Shown: positions 1-6,091 of the stretch, in pieces
Layout: each line of letters starts with the position of its first letter
Numbering within the stretch: the stretch's first letter is position 1
Assembly: GCA_022704145.1 (NCBI GenBank)
Contig: JAKJGY010000027.1
Coordinates: 1 to 35,526 of the forward strand
Source: Verrucomicrobiota bacterium
GTDB lineage: Bacteria > Verrucomicrobiota > Kiritimatiellia > RFP12 > UBA1067
Reading direction: 5' to 3'
DNA length: 35,526 nt
The notes under the pieces: generated by a model
Database searches by the model: none
Seen by the model: the letters and a program-made list of their open reading frames with translations, nothing else
What the model was told of the DNA's origin: nothing
Made by a program: the position numbers and the translations under genes

Positions 1-144
1 CCCGCGCCGCCGCCCGGGGGCGAGACCGCGCCCGAGCGCGTCCTGCGCCTGACCGGCGTGGACGTCACGCTCTGCCCCGTCTGCAAGGCGGGGCGGCTCG
101 CCTTCGAGCGCCTGCTGCCCCGCGCGAGGGACGGACCCGCATGA
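1..144 (+). CDS. C-terminal end of a probable IS91-family (Y2) transposase, cut by the window start
   Basis: The frame is open from base 1 and stops at TGA 142-144, giving 47 residues. Near the middle is a two-cysteine knuckle, CPVC, in the context LTGVDVTLCPVCKAGRL, followed by a basic tail. IS91/IS801-type rolling-circle transposases commonly end in this way, with a zinc-ribbon half just before the stop. The catalytic tyrosine region lies outside the window, so the assignment rests on this tail alone. A small zinc-ribbon protein of another kind is the main alternative. The sequence after the stop is GC-rich and non-coding, as expected if the replication-origin end of such an element lies there. 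Confidence 0.45.
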   Translation, partial: PAPPPGGETAPERVLRLTGVDVTLCPVCKAGRLAFERLLPRARDGPA

Positions 145-391
145 GCGCCCGCGCCGCACACGCTCCCGAGCCTCTCTCACGCGCCCGCACGGGCCGCGCC
201 GGCGGAGCCGCGCCCGCACGCGGAAAAAACGCCGCCAGAGCGGCTTCCCGGAACGGCGGAATGAAGAGAGAGCGTCTCTCCGCGTCCCCCGCCGCCCCTC
301 TCAAGCGCGGCCGCGCGGCGTCCGTCCGGGCCGGAAGCCCTGTTCAAACCCCATAGCGCCGGGGCGTCCGACGCGGCTCCGTTCAACTGCA

Positions 392-476
392 TTTTATCCC
401 TTATGCGGGCTCTCCGCTTCCCGTCTCTTCCCATCGTAACCGTTGCGTGGTATACTGCACCGCACAAGGGATAAAA
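392..476. repeat. 16-bp inverted repeat around a promoter
   Basis: The left arm TTTTATCCCTTATGCG (392-407) and the right arm CGCACAAGGGATAAAA (461-476) are reverse complements at 15 of 16 positions, separated by 53 bases. The right arm lies just downstream of the -10 box TATACT, where transcription should start. This arrangement fits a pair of operator sites or the trace of a mobile-element end. Confidence 0.6.
428..456 (+). promoter_or_regulatory. Candidate sigma70 promoter of the lipoprotein gene
   Basis: A -10 element TATACT at 451-456 matches consensus at 5 of 6 bases. It is preceded at 17 bases by TTCCCA (428-433), a weak -35. The expected start near 463 falls inside the right arm of the inverted repeat, leaving a leader of about 64 bases before the lipoprotein start. 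Confidence 0.4.
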
Positions 477-526
477 CGCTATTCGTTCGCCTGAAAGATC
501 ATACTGGTGGCGATGTTGGAGACATC

Positions 527-1543
527 ATGTCGCAGAGCAATACTATCGTGCGCAGAAACTCCCGGTACTGGGTTGTGATGCTTTGTCTTTGGCTTGCAGG
601 AATGCTGTCCGGCTGTGTTTCTCGCTTCGCTGCGACTAGGATAAGCGTGGTTGACGCAGAAACCGGACAACCAATCTTGGGGGCAAATGTGAACTGCTGG
701 TACTCCTGTATCAACTATGACCCATGGTCTGGTCCCAAGGCCAACTCATATTGGTACAGGAAGACCGGACGAGACAATGTCGTCTGGATATTCGGACACG
801 GGAGCGCACCGTCCGTCTATGCCTCTGTCGATACACCGCCCAGAGACTACTATAACGGGCATGGCGATGAAGCCTCGTTCTGGAAGATCTCCTACATACT
901 GCCGCTTCCAATTTGGCTGCCCCCCGTGAGAACCCTCCGCGTTGGAGTCTTGAAGAAGTTGAACCCCATTCCGATGTATACAGGACACATTGCGGCTCCA
1001 TCGCAGTACAACTATCCGAACGTCAAGAGCAGAAGCGCCAATTGGATGGATGTGACTGCCTTTGACTGCGTTGTTGGCGATTGGTGTCCCCCTCATGGCC
1101 GAGGCCTGACCAACGATCTGGTGTTCCGCTATAGATACGCGTACTTCGGCAGCAGTACGAATCGATGGGGCCAACCTGTCGAGTGCTATCGGTTGGAGCG
1201 AACACTCTCGTTCGCGAATCCAGACGACGGATACCAGTTCGTCAAAAGGGATGGCAATTTCTCAGGACGCCCGAAAGACCTCGTCGCTCCTTCGGACGGG
1301 TATCATCCTGAGCACACATCCTTCTACGGCGAAACCCCCGACCAAGGCTGGCGAGTGTCAGACGATACACACGTTGAGTTCTACTTCCGCGTGCGTACCG
1401 CACGTGACGACAAGGGAGCGTTGATTCATGGTCTCTATGGGCGGATGTCAGGACGATATAGCGGCTATTTGGGGCTGCAGATGGACTACATACTGAATCC
1501 GACACCGCTCGACACGAATCTGGAATTCGGCAGGAAACTGTAG
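527..1543 (+). CDS. Putative secreted lipoprotein with an N-terminal carboxypeptidase-regulatory-like segment
   Basis: Unrecognised protein of 338 residues. I chose ATG 527 because GGAG at 518-521 sits at correct spacing and because the product then begins with a classic lipoprotein signal: basic residues, a hydrophobic core, and the lipobox LSGC at residues 28-31. Right after the cysteine the segment ISVVDAETGQPILGA resembles the start of carboxypeptidase-regulatory-like/CNA-B beta-sandwich domains. The rest is rich in Trp and Tyr and shows no motif I know. Codon use and GC content are clearly lower than in the genes from panD onward, which suggests horizontal acquisition together with the brnTA pair downstream. 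A surface or outer-membrane location is inferred only from the lipobox. Confidence 0.75.
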   Translation: MSQSNTIVRRNSRYWVVMLCLWLAGMLSGCVSRFAATRISVVDAETGQPILGANVNCWYSCINYDPWSGPKANSYWYRKTGRDNVVWIFGHGSAPSVYASVDTPPRDYYNGHGDEASFWKISYILPLPIWLPPVRTLRVGVLKKLNPIPMYTGHIAAPSQYNYPNVKSRSANWMDVTAFDCVVGDWCPPHGRGLTNDLVFRYRYAYFGSSTNRWGQPVECYRLERTLSFANPDDGYQFVKRDGNFSGRPKDLVAPSDGYHPEHTSFYGETPDQGWRVSDDTHVEFYFRVRTARDDKGALIHGLYGRMSGRYSGYLGLQMDYILNPTPLDTNLEFGRKL

Positions 1544-1588
1544 AGCCACATTAGCGAAGAGAACGAATACGAGGCGAACCAGTAAATC

Positions 1589-1623
1589 CTGCCTATCGCC
1601 GCTAGCGCGGCTCAGGCAGATTT
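1589..1623 (+). terminator. Hairpin terminator after the lipoprotein gene
   Basis: CTGCCT (1589-1594) pairs with AGGCAG (1614-1619). Inside this, GCCGC (1598-1602) pairs with GCGGC (1607-1611) around a TAGC loop. A short ATTT follows. It separates the lipoprotein from brnT. Confidence 0.5.
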
Positions 1624-1658
1624 GCGACGTTCGTGCAAAAAGAAGAGCAAGTTTCCAC

Positions 1659-1691
1659 TTGCGGAAACGACCTGTGAGACGTACAGTGTAC
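1659..1691 (+). promoter_or_regulatory. Candidate brnTA promoter with overlapping near-palindrome
   Basis: TTGCGG (1659-1664), a 17-base spacer and TACAGT (1682-1687) form a plausible sigma70 promoter. The expected start is about 1694, the first base of the brnT ATG. The -10 lies within GTACAGTGTAC (1681-1691), a near-palindrome that could be the operator for autorepression by the antitoxin, as is known for BrnTA modules. The operator is inference. Confidence 0.4.
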
Positions 1692-1693
1692 AT

Positions 1694-1984
1694 ATGAATG
1701 ACATACGGTTCGAGTGGGACGAGGCCAAGAGCCGGCAGAACCGGCGCAAACACGGCGTCTCGTTCGAAGAGGCGCAGACCGTCTTTCTGGACGAGAACGC
1801 CCTGCGTTTCTTCGACCCCGACCATTCGGCAAACGAAGACCGCTTCTTGATGCTAGGCATTAGCTGTCATCTTCGAGTGCTAATCGTATGCCACTGTCAT
1901 CGTGACACCGAACGAGTCATCCGGATCATTTCGGCACGAAAGGCGGACAAACAAGAGGAAACGAGCTATTGGAGCGGGAGGTGA
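1694..1984 (+). CDS. brnT: BrnT-family toxin (type II toxin-antitoxin ribonuclease)
   Basis: 96 residues, the usual BrnT (DUF497) size. Family landmarks are visible: FEWDEAKSRQNRRKHGVSFEEA at the N-terminus, an ED-R segment in the middle, and IRIISARKA near the end. BrnT toxins have a RelE-like fold, cleave RNA and stop translation, and they are neutralised by BrnA. The frame is open upstream, but the extra residues do not fit the family and ATG 1694 begins exactly where the conserved part starts. No Shine-Dalgarno sequence precedes this start, and the candidate promoter would begin transcription at the ATG itself, so a leaderless message is possible. The stop codon lies inside the Shine-Dalgarno sequence of the antitoxin gene, which indicates coupled translation. 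Confidence 0.88.
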   Translation: MNDIRFEWDEAKSRQNRRKHGVSFEEAQTVFLDENALRFFDPDHSANEDRFLMLGISCHLRVLIVCHCHRDTERVIRIISARKADKQEETSYWSGR

Positions 1985-1988
1985 TATT

Positions 1989-2207
1989 ATGAGAGCGCAT
2001 TACGACTTCGAGAAAATGAAGGGCGAGAAGAACCCTTACGTGAAATCGCTCAAGCAACCGATCACCATGCGCCTCGACAAGGCGACGGTTGCCTATTTCA
2101 AGACGCTTGCCACGGATCTTGGGATGCCGTACCAGAACCTCATCAATCTGTACTTGCGCGACTGTGCCGCGCATAAGAAACGGCTCAACCTGACGTGGGC
2201 ATCGTAG
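1989..2207 (+). CDS. brnA: BrnA-type antitoxin (ribbon-helix-helix/CopG-like)
   Basis: 72 residues starting at ATG 1989, preceded by the strong ribosome site GGGAGGTGAT (1975-1984) that overlaps the brnT stop. The C-terminal half, ITMRLDKATVAYFKTLA followed by an LINLYLRDCA helix, is the beta strand plus two helices of a ribbon-helix-helix DNA-binding fold, as in CopG/BrnA antitoxins. It should bind and neutralise BrnT and repress the pair. The toxin-first order is typical of BrnTA, and the strong ribosome site fits the need for excess antitoxin. Composition matches brnT and the lipoprotein rather than the metabolic genes beyond. Confidence 0.85.
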   Translation: MRAHYDFEKMKGEKNPYVKSLKQPITMRLDKATVAYFKTLATDLGMPYQNLINLYLRDCAAHKKRLNLTWAS

Positions 2208-2226
2208 AGCCCCGAACCAGTCGGCG

Positions 2227-2255
2227 CAGACAACGCGGCTCCCGCCGCGTGTCTG
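2227..2255 (+). terminator. Hairpin terminator after brnA
   Basis: CAGACA (2227-2232) pairs with TGTCTG (2250-2255) and CGCGG (2234-2238) with CCGCG (2245-2249), with one bulged A and a six-base loop. No T run follows, so the call rests on the stem and its position 20 bases after brnA. Confidence 0.45.
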
Positions 2256-2277
2256 GCCTCCGACGATTCGTAAGGCA

Positions 2278-2412
2278 CTAACACACAGAACCTGTCTGCG
2301 TTTTTCCAACCGGGCGCGGGTTGCCGCACAGCGCGTTCATCACCAGAAGGTACACGAACCAAAGCGACGGGAACGTGTGCGCCTGCAGCGGCGCAAACCA
2401 CGCGCAACGGCT
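2278..2412 (-). pseudogene. Possible remnant of a membrane-protein gene
   Basis: The minus strand is open for 45 codons between two stops and has no start codon at its head. The reading contains the strongly hydrophobic segment FPSLWFVYLLVMNALC, flanked by polar residues, unlike the Arg/Ala/Pro-rich chance frames common here. It may be the decayed end of a transmembrane protein gene; I cannot name a family. The rest of the panD-brnA gap holds only a CCGCCG/CGGCGG hairpin (2425-2443), which could end panD transcription. Confidence 0.2.
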
Positions 2413-2465
2413 TCAGGCCAGTGCCCGCCGGCTGCATCGGCGGCGTGAGCCTCGCGCGGGTGAAG

Positions 2466-2825
2466 TCACACCGCCGCCGCGACGATGCGGTTCCGCTCGT
2501 CGAGCCGCACGATCTTAGGCTGGTGGTGCTTGCGCTCCTCGTCGTCGAGCTGGCACCAGGCCATCACGATCAGCCGGTCGCCGACCACGCCCTTGTAGGC
2601 CGCCGCGCCGTTCAGGCAGGCCACGCCGCTGCCGCGCGGCCCGCGGATCGCGTAGGTCTCGAGGCGCTTGCCGTTGTCCAGGTTGGCGATGAGCAGCTTC
2701 TCAAAGTTGAGGATGCCGACAGCGTCCATCAGATCCTCGTCGATGGTCAGGCTGCCCTCATACTCTTTGTTGGCCTGGGTGACGCGCAGATGGTGCAACT
2801 TGGCTTTGAGCAGCGTGCAGAACAT
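2466..2825 (-). CDS. panD: Aspartate 1-decarboxylase proenzyme PanD
   Basis: 119 residues. PanD decarboxylates L-aspartate to beta-alanine for pantothenate and coenzyme A synthesis in the cytoplasm. The self-cleavage site is clear: YEGS at residues 22-25, where the Gly-Ser bond breaks and the serine becomes the pyruvoyl cofactor. The following TIDEDLMDAVGI, NGKRLETYAI and NGAAA segments match the family. The frame is open far upstream, but ATG 2825 gives the normal N-terminus (MFCTLLKAKLH) and has AAAGGGG correctly placed. The gene stands alone on the minus strand and is divergent from the purine/fumarase operon. No other pantothenate gene is nearby. Confidence 0.95.
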   Translation of the reverse strand: MFCTLLKAKLHHLRVTQANKEYEGSLTIDEDLMDAVGILNFEKLLIANLDNGKRLETYAIRGPRGSGVACLNGAAAYKGVVGDRLIVMAWCQLDDEERKHHQPKIVRLDERNRIVAAAV

Positions 2826-2852
2826 GGAACCCCTTTGAAAAAAACGGGCCAA

Positions 2853-2881
2853 AGCATACGCCCAACCCCTGTTTTTTGCAA
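2853..2881 (-). promoter_or_regulatory. Candidate panD promoter
   Basis: Read on the minus strand: TTGCAA (2876-2881), a 17-base spacer, and TATGCT (2853-2858), ending about 27 bases before the panD start. Both hexamers and the spacing are identical to those of the divergent promoter facing it. Confidence 0.5.
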
Positions 2882-2898
2882 GGAATCTTAGTCGGCGG

Positions 2899-2927
2899 TT
2901 GCAAACCGGGTGCCTTGTGCTTATGCT
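2899..2927 (+). promoter_or_regulatory. Candidate promoter of the purH-fumarase-sulfatase operon
   Basis: TTGCAA (2899-2904), a 17-base spacer, and TATGCT (2922-2927). The predicted leader is about 90 bases, GC-rich, ending at the ribosome site GGAGGAG. The hexamers are the same as those of the panD promoter on the other strand. Confidence 0.5.
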
Positions 2928-3023
2928 ATCGGGGATGGGCGGCCGCGTGCCGTCCGGCAGGGCCATCCCAAGGGCGGGGGCGCTGCCGGAGGTCAGGGAC
3001 GCGCCGTCACCGGAGGAGCATTT

Positions 3024-3716
3024 ATGGCGCTGAATGTGGTGCGGGAGATCGACGGCCGTGTGGCGGTGCGTCGGGTGCTGATGAGCGTGTCGGACAAGAC
3101 CGGGCTGGACGCGTTCGTGGAGGGCCTGGTGGCGGCCTGTCCCGGCGTCACCCTCTATTCGACCGGCGGGACTCACGCCGCGGTCGAGCGCGTCCTCGGC
3201 CCGGAGCGGGCGTCCCGGCACCTGGTTTCGGTCTCGGCCTATACGGGCCAGCCCGAGATGCAGGGCGGGCTGGTGAAGACGCTGGACTTCAAGATCTATC
3301 TGGGCTTGCTGAGCGAGACCTACAATGAGGCGCACCGTGCGGACCTGGCGCGCACGGCCGCGGTGGCCATCGACCTGGTGGTGGTGAACCTCTACCCCTT
3401 CAGCCAGACGGTGGCGCGTCCCGGCGTGACGCCCGAGGAGGCCCGGACCAACATCGATATCGGCGGGCCCTGCATGGTGCGCGCGTCAGCCAAGAACTAC
3501 CTGCGCGTCGCGTCCGTCACCGAGCCCGCCGACTACCCGGCGCTGCTCGCCGAGCTGGGCGCGCACGGCGGCACCCTGGGGCTGGAGACCCGTTTCAGCC
3601 TGATGCGCAAGGCGTTCGCGCACACGGCGCGGTACGACGCGGCGATCGCCGCCCACTTCGCGGGCGTCACGCCGGAGCAGGTCCGCGGCTGCTATACCGT
3701 CCACGACGCGCCCTGA
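3024..3716 (+). CDS. purH: Stand-alone IMP cyclohydrolase (PurH N-terminal domain only), divergent
   Basis: 230 residues: only the MGS-like cyclohydrolase half of the usual ~520-residue PurH, with no AICAR transformylase half. It should close FAICAR to IMP, the last step of purine synthesis. Visible motifs are SVSDKTGL (21-28), STGGT (46-50), VKTL (84-87), NLYPF (122-126), NIDIGG (143-148) and AKN (156-158), so the Lys, Tyr, Asp and Lys used by the enzyme are kept. Two conserved histidine motifs differ: KTLHPK-HGG reads KTLDFKIYLG, and AKNH reads AKNY. ATG 3024 has GGAGGAG at 3012-3018; the upstream open frame is GC-rich noise. The formyltransferase activity must come from a gene elsewhere. 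First gene of an operon with the PHP protein and fumarase. Confidence 0.85.
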   Translation: MALNVVREIDGRVAVRRVLMSVSDKTGLDAFVEGLVAACPGVTLYSTGGTHAAVERVLGPERASRHLVSVSAYTGQPEMQGGLVKTLDFKIYLGLLSETYNEAHRADLARTAAVAIDLVVVNLYPFSQTVARPGVTPEEARTNIDIGGPCMVRASAKNYLRVASVTEPADYPALLAELGAHGGTLGLETRFSLMRKAFAHTARYDAAIAAHFAGVTPEQVRGCYTVHDAP

Positions 3717-3723
3717 CCGGCCT

Positions 3724-4629
3724 ATGATCGACCTGCACCTCCATTCCACGTGTTCGGACGGCTCCGAGACGCCTGAGCAGCTCGTGCGGCGCGCGCGCCG
3801 GCTCGGCCTGACGGCGCTGTCCCTGACCGACCATGACACGCTGGCCGGCACGGGCGCGTTTCTGGCGGCCTGCCGTGAGCAGGGCCTTGTCGGGCTTCCC
3901 GGGGTGGAGCTGAGCCTGGATGTCGCGCAGGAGGGCGGCACCCTGCATCTGCTCGGCTACGGCATCGACCCGGCGCACCCCGGCCTCGGCGCGGCGCTCG
4001 CACGGGTGCGCGCCGGCCGCGAGACGCGTAACCGCCGGATCCTCGAGGCGCTCGGCGCGCTGGGCCTGGCCCTCGACGAGGCCGCCGTCCAGGGGTTCGC
4101 CGGCGATACCGTCGTCGGCCGGGTGCACATCGCGCAGGCCCTGGCCGCGCGCGGCCACGTGGCCTCCGTGGCCGAGGCGTTCGACCGCTATCTCGCCAAA
4201 GGGCGGCCGGCGTACGTCAACCGTTACCGGCTGACGGCCGAGGAGGCGCTCGGCCTGATCCGTGCGGCCGGCGGCGCCGCCGTCCTGGCGCATCCCTTCA
4301 CCTGGAGGCGTGACGAGGCGCGACTGGAGGACGGGCTCCGGTCGCTGGCGCGGGCCGGCCTGGCCGGCCTGGAGGCCTATCACTCCGACCATACGCCCGA
4401 ACAGACGGTGACGCTGCTGCGTCTCGCAAACCGGCTCGGGCTTCTGACGACCGGCGGCTCGGACTTCCACGGGCGCGCGAAGCCCGATGTCGAGCTGGGG
4501 CGCGGCCGCGGCGCGCTGTCGGTGCCGGAAACGTGCCTGACGCGCCTGGCGGCCGCGCTCGGCGGCGGCGCACCCTGGCTCACTATCGCGAAGGAGGGGC
4601 TGTCCCCGACGGCCTGCGCGCCATCATGA
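3724..4629 (+). CDS. PHP-domain phosphoesterase (RNase AM/TrpH-like)
   Basis: 301 residues starting 7 bases after purH. It carries the full PHP metal-binding pattern: HLH at 5-7, D12, LTDHD at 35-39, GVELS at 60-64, an internal RVHIAQ histidine, VLAHP, AYHSDHTPEQ and the final SDFHG. This layout matches the YciV/TrpH/RNase AM family, 5'-3' exonucleases that trim RNA ends or hydrolyse 3',5'-nucleoside bisphosphates, and the length is typical. The start has no strong ribosome site and is probably translated by coupling from purH. The stop overlaps the fumarase alpha start (ATGA). A role beyond the family function cannot be deduced from its neighbours. Confidence 0.85.
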   Translation: MIDLHLHSTCSDGSETPEQLVRRARRLGLTALSLTDHDTLAGTGAFLAACREQGLVGLPGVELSLDVAQEGGTLHLLGYGIDPAHPGLGAALARVRAGRETRNRRILEALGALGLALDEAAVQGFAGDTVVGRVHIAQALAARGHVASVAEAFDRYLAKGRPAYVNRYRLTAEEALGLIRAAGGAAVLAHPFTWRRDEARLEDGLRSLARAGLAGLEAYHSDHTPEQTVTLLRLANRLGLLTTGGSDFHGRAKPDVELGRGRGALSVPETCLTRLAAALGGGAPWLTIAKEGLSPTACAPS

Positions 4630-5513
4630 ACTGGACCGATATCCTGACCGACCTGATCCGCCGCACCACCAGCGACCTGCCCGCCGACGTCGAGGCGGCC
4701 CTGGCCCTGGCCGCGGCCGAAGCCGCCCCCGGCGGGCGGGAGGCGCTGATCCTCGGGACGCTCCTGGAGAACACCCGCCTGGCCCGCGAGGCCTCGTCGC
4801 CGCTCTGTCAGGACACCGGCACGCTGACCTTCTTCTGGCGCGTGCCGCGCGCCACCGACACGCTCGCCCTTGAGGAGGCGGCCCGCGCCGCGGCGCGCGC
4901 GGCCACCGCCCGCGGCTGGCTGCGGGAGAACACGATCGGCACGCTGACCGGGCGCCCGGCCGACGGCAATGTCGCCGAGGGCTGCCCGAGCTGCCATTTC
5001 GAGCAGTCCGCAACAGGTGACGTCGAGGTCTGGCTGCTGCAGAAAGGCGGGGGCTGCGAGAACATGAGCCGCCAGTACAGCCTGCCGGCCGGGGCGGCGA
5101 CGGACGGCTTCGCGGCCGGGCGCGACCTGGAGGGCGTGCGGCGCTGCCTGCTTCACGCGGTGTGCGAGGCGCAGGGCTACGGCTGCGCGCCGGGCGTCCT
5201 GGGGGTCTGCGTGGGCGCGGACCGCGCCGACGGGTATCTCGAGGCCAAGCGGCAGCTCCTGCGGCCGCTGCACGACCAGGCCGCCGAGCCCGTGCTGGCC
5301 GAGCTGGAGCGGCGCGTGCTGCGGGAGGCCAACGCGCTGGGCGTCGGCCCCATGGGTATGGGCGGGCGGCCGACCCTGCTGGGGGTCAAGGTGGCGGCGC
5401 GCGCGCGCCTGCCCGCCTCCTATTTTGTGACGGTCGCCTACATGTGCTGGGCCTGCCGCCGCCGCGGCGTGCGGGTGCCGGCCGAGGGCGGCGCGCCGGA
5501 GTGGCTGGGATGA
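4626..5513 (+). CDS. Class I fumarate hydratase, alpha subunit
   Basis: 295 residues. Class I fumarases interconvert fumarate and malate using an oxygen-sensitive [4Fe-4S] cluster. Three cysteines in the expected contexts can hold it: C61 (SPLCQDTGT), C144 (GGGCEN) and C195 (VLGVCVGAD). The GPMGMGG segment near 241-247 is also typical. As in archaea and many anaerobes, the enzyme is split into alpha and beta genes; in E. coli FumA both are fused. The start ATG 4626 overlaps the PHP stop, and the stop overlaps the beta start at 5510 by the ATGA pattern, so the three genes are translationally coupled. Tartrate dehydratase alpha (TtdA) is the main alternative and cannot be excluded by sequence alone. 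Confidence 0.88.
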   Translation: MNWTDILTDLIRRTTSDLPADVEAALALAAAEAAPGGREALILGTLLENTRLAREASSPLCQDTGTLTFFWRVPRATDTLALEEAARAAARAATARGWLRENTIGTLTGRPADGNVAEGCPSCHFEQSATGDVEVWLLQKGGGCENMSRQYSLPAGAATDGFAAGRDLEGVRRCLLHAVCEAQGYGCAPGVLGVCVGADRADGYLEAKRQLLRPLHDQAAEPVLAELERRVLREANALGVGPMGMGGRPTLLGVKVAARARLPASYFVTVAYMCWACRRRGVRVPAEGGAPEWLG

Positions 5514-6091
5514 GCGTCAGAACGATCGGCTATCCGTATTCGGAGGCGTGCGTGCGCAGCCTGCGCGCGGGCGACCTGGTGTCGGTGAACGGCCTGCTCT
5601 TCACCGGCCGCGACCGGCTGCACAAGTTCCTGGCGGAGGGCGGCGAGAGCCCGGTCGAGCTGCGCGACGGCGCGCTCTACCACTGCGGGCCGGTCGTGCT
5701 GCGCGAGGGCGACGGCTGGCGGGCGGTGGCGGCCGGGCCGACCACCTCGATCCGCGAGGAGCCCTATATGGCCAGCGTGATCGCGCGCTTCGGCGTGCGG
5801 GTCGTGATCGGCAAAGGCGGCATGGGCGCGGCCACGCGGCAGGCCTGCCGGACCTACGGCTGCGTCTACCTCCAGGCCGTCGGCGGCGCCGCCGCGCTGC
5901 TCGCGCGCCGCATCCGCCGTGTCACCGGGGTGGCGTTCCTGGACACCTTCGGTGCGGCGGAGGCGCTGTGGTCTTTCGAGGTGGAGGCGTTTGAGGCGGT
6001 GGTGGGCATCGACGCGCACGGCGGCAGCGTCTATGACGAGGTGCTGGCCAGCTCGCGCGCGCGCTTGGCAAGGGAGGTGTCGGATGCGTAG
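5510..6091 (+). CDS. Class I fumarate hydratase, beta subunit
   Basis: 193 residues, the normal size for the separate beta chain. Diagnostic segments are AGDLVSVNG near 20-28, AGPTTSIRE (75-83), which binds substrate in this family, and VVIGKGGMG (98-106). It completes the fumarase active site with the alpha chain. It starts in an ATGA overlap with alpha, and its end overlaps the start of the sulfatase gene by 8 bases in another frame. In the related tartrate dehydratase the equivalent chain is TtdB. The close linkage with alpha and nearby aspartase favour fumarase. Confidence 0.88.
   Translation: MSVRTIGYPYSEACVRSLRAGDLVSVNGLLFTGRDRLHKFLAEGGESPVELRDGALYHCGPVVLREGDGWRAVAAGPTTSIREEPYMASVIARFGVRVVIGKGGMGAATRQACRTYGCVYLQAVGGAAALLARRIRRVTGVAFLDTFGAAEALWSFEVEAFEAVVGIDAHGGSVYDEVLASSRARLAREVSDA

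Larger units (their letters stand above)
145..526. other. Non-coding stretch between transposase tail and lipoprotein gene
   Basis: About 380 bases hold no convincing gene. The first part (145-385) is very GC-rich and contains a short GCGTC/GACGC inverted repeat (364-374) followed by GTTC at 381-384, a tetranucleotide that IS91-type elements often abut. From about 386 the composition turns more AT-rich. This part carries a 16-base inverted repeat (392-407 and 461-476) and a candidate promoter just upstream of the lipoprotein. Short high-GC open frames here look like chance. Confidence 0.5.
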
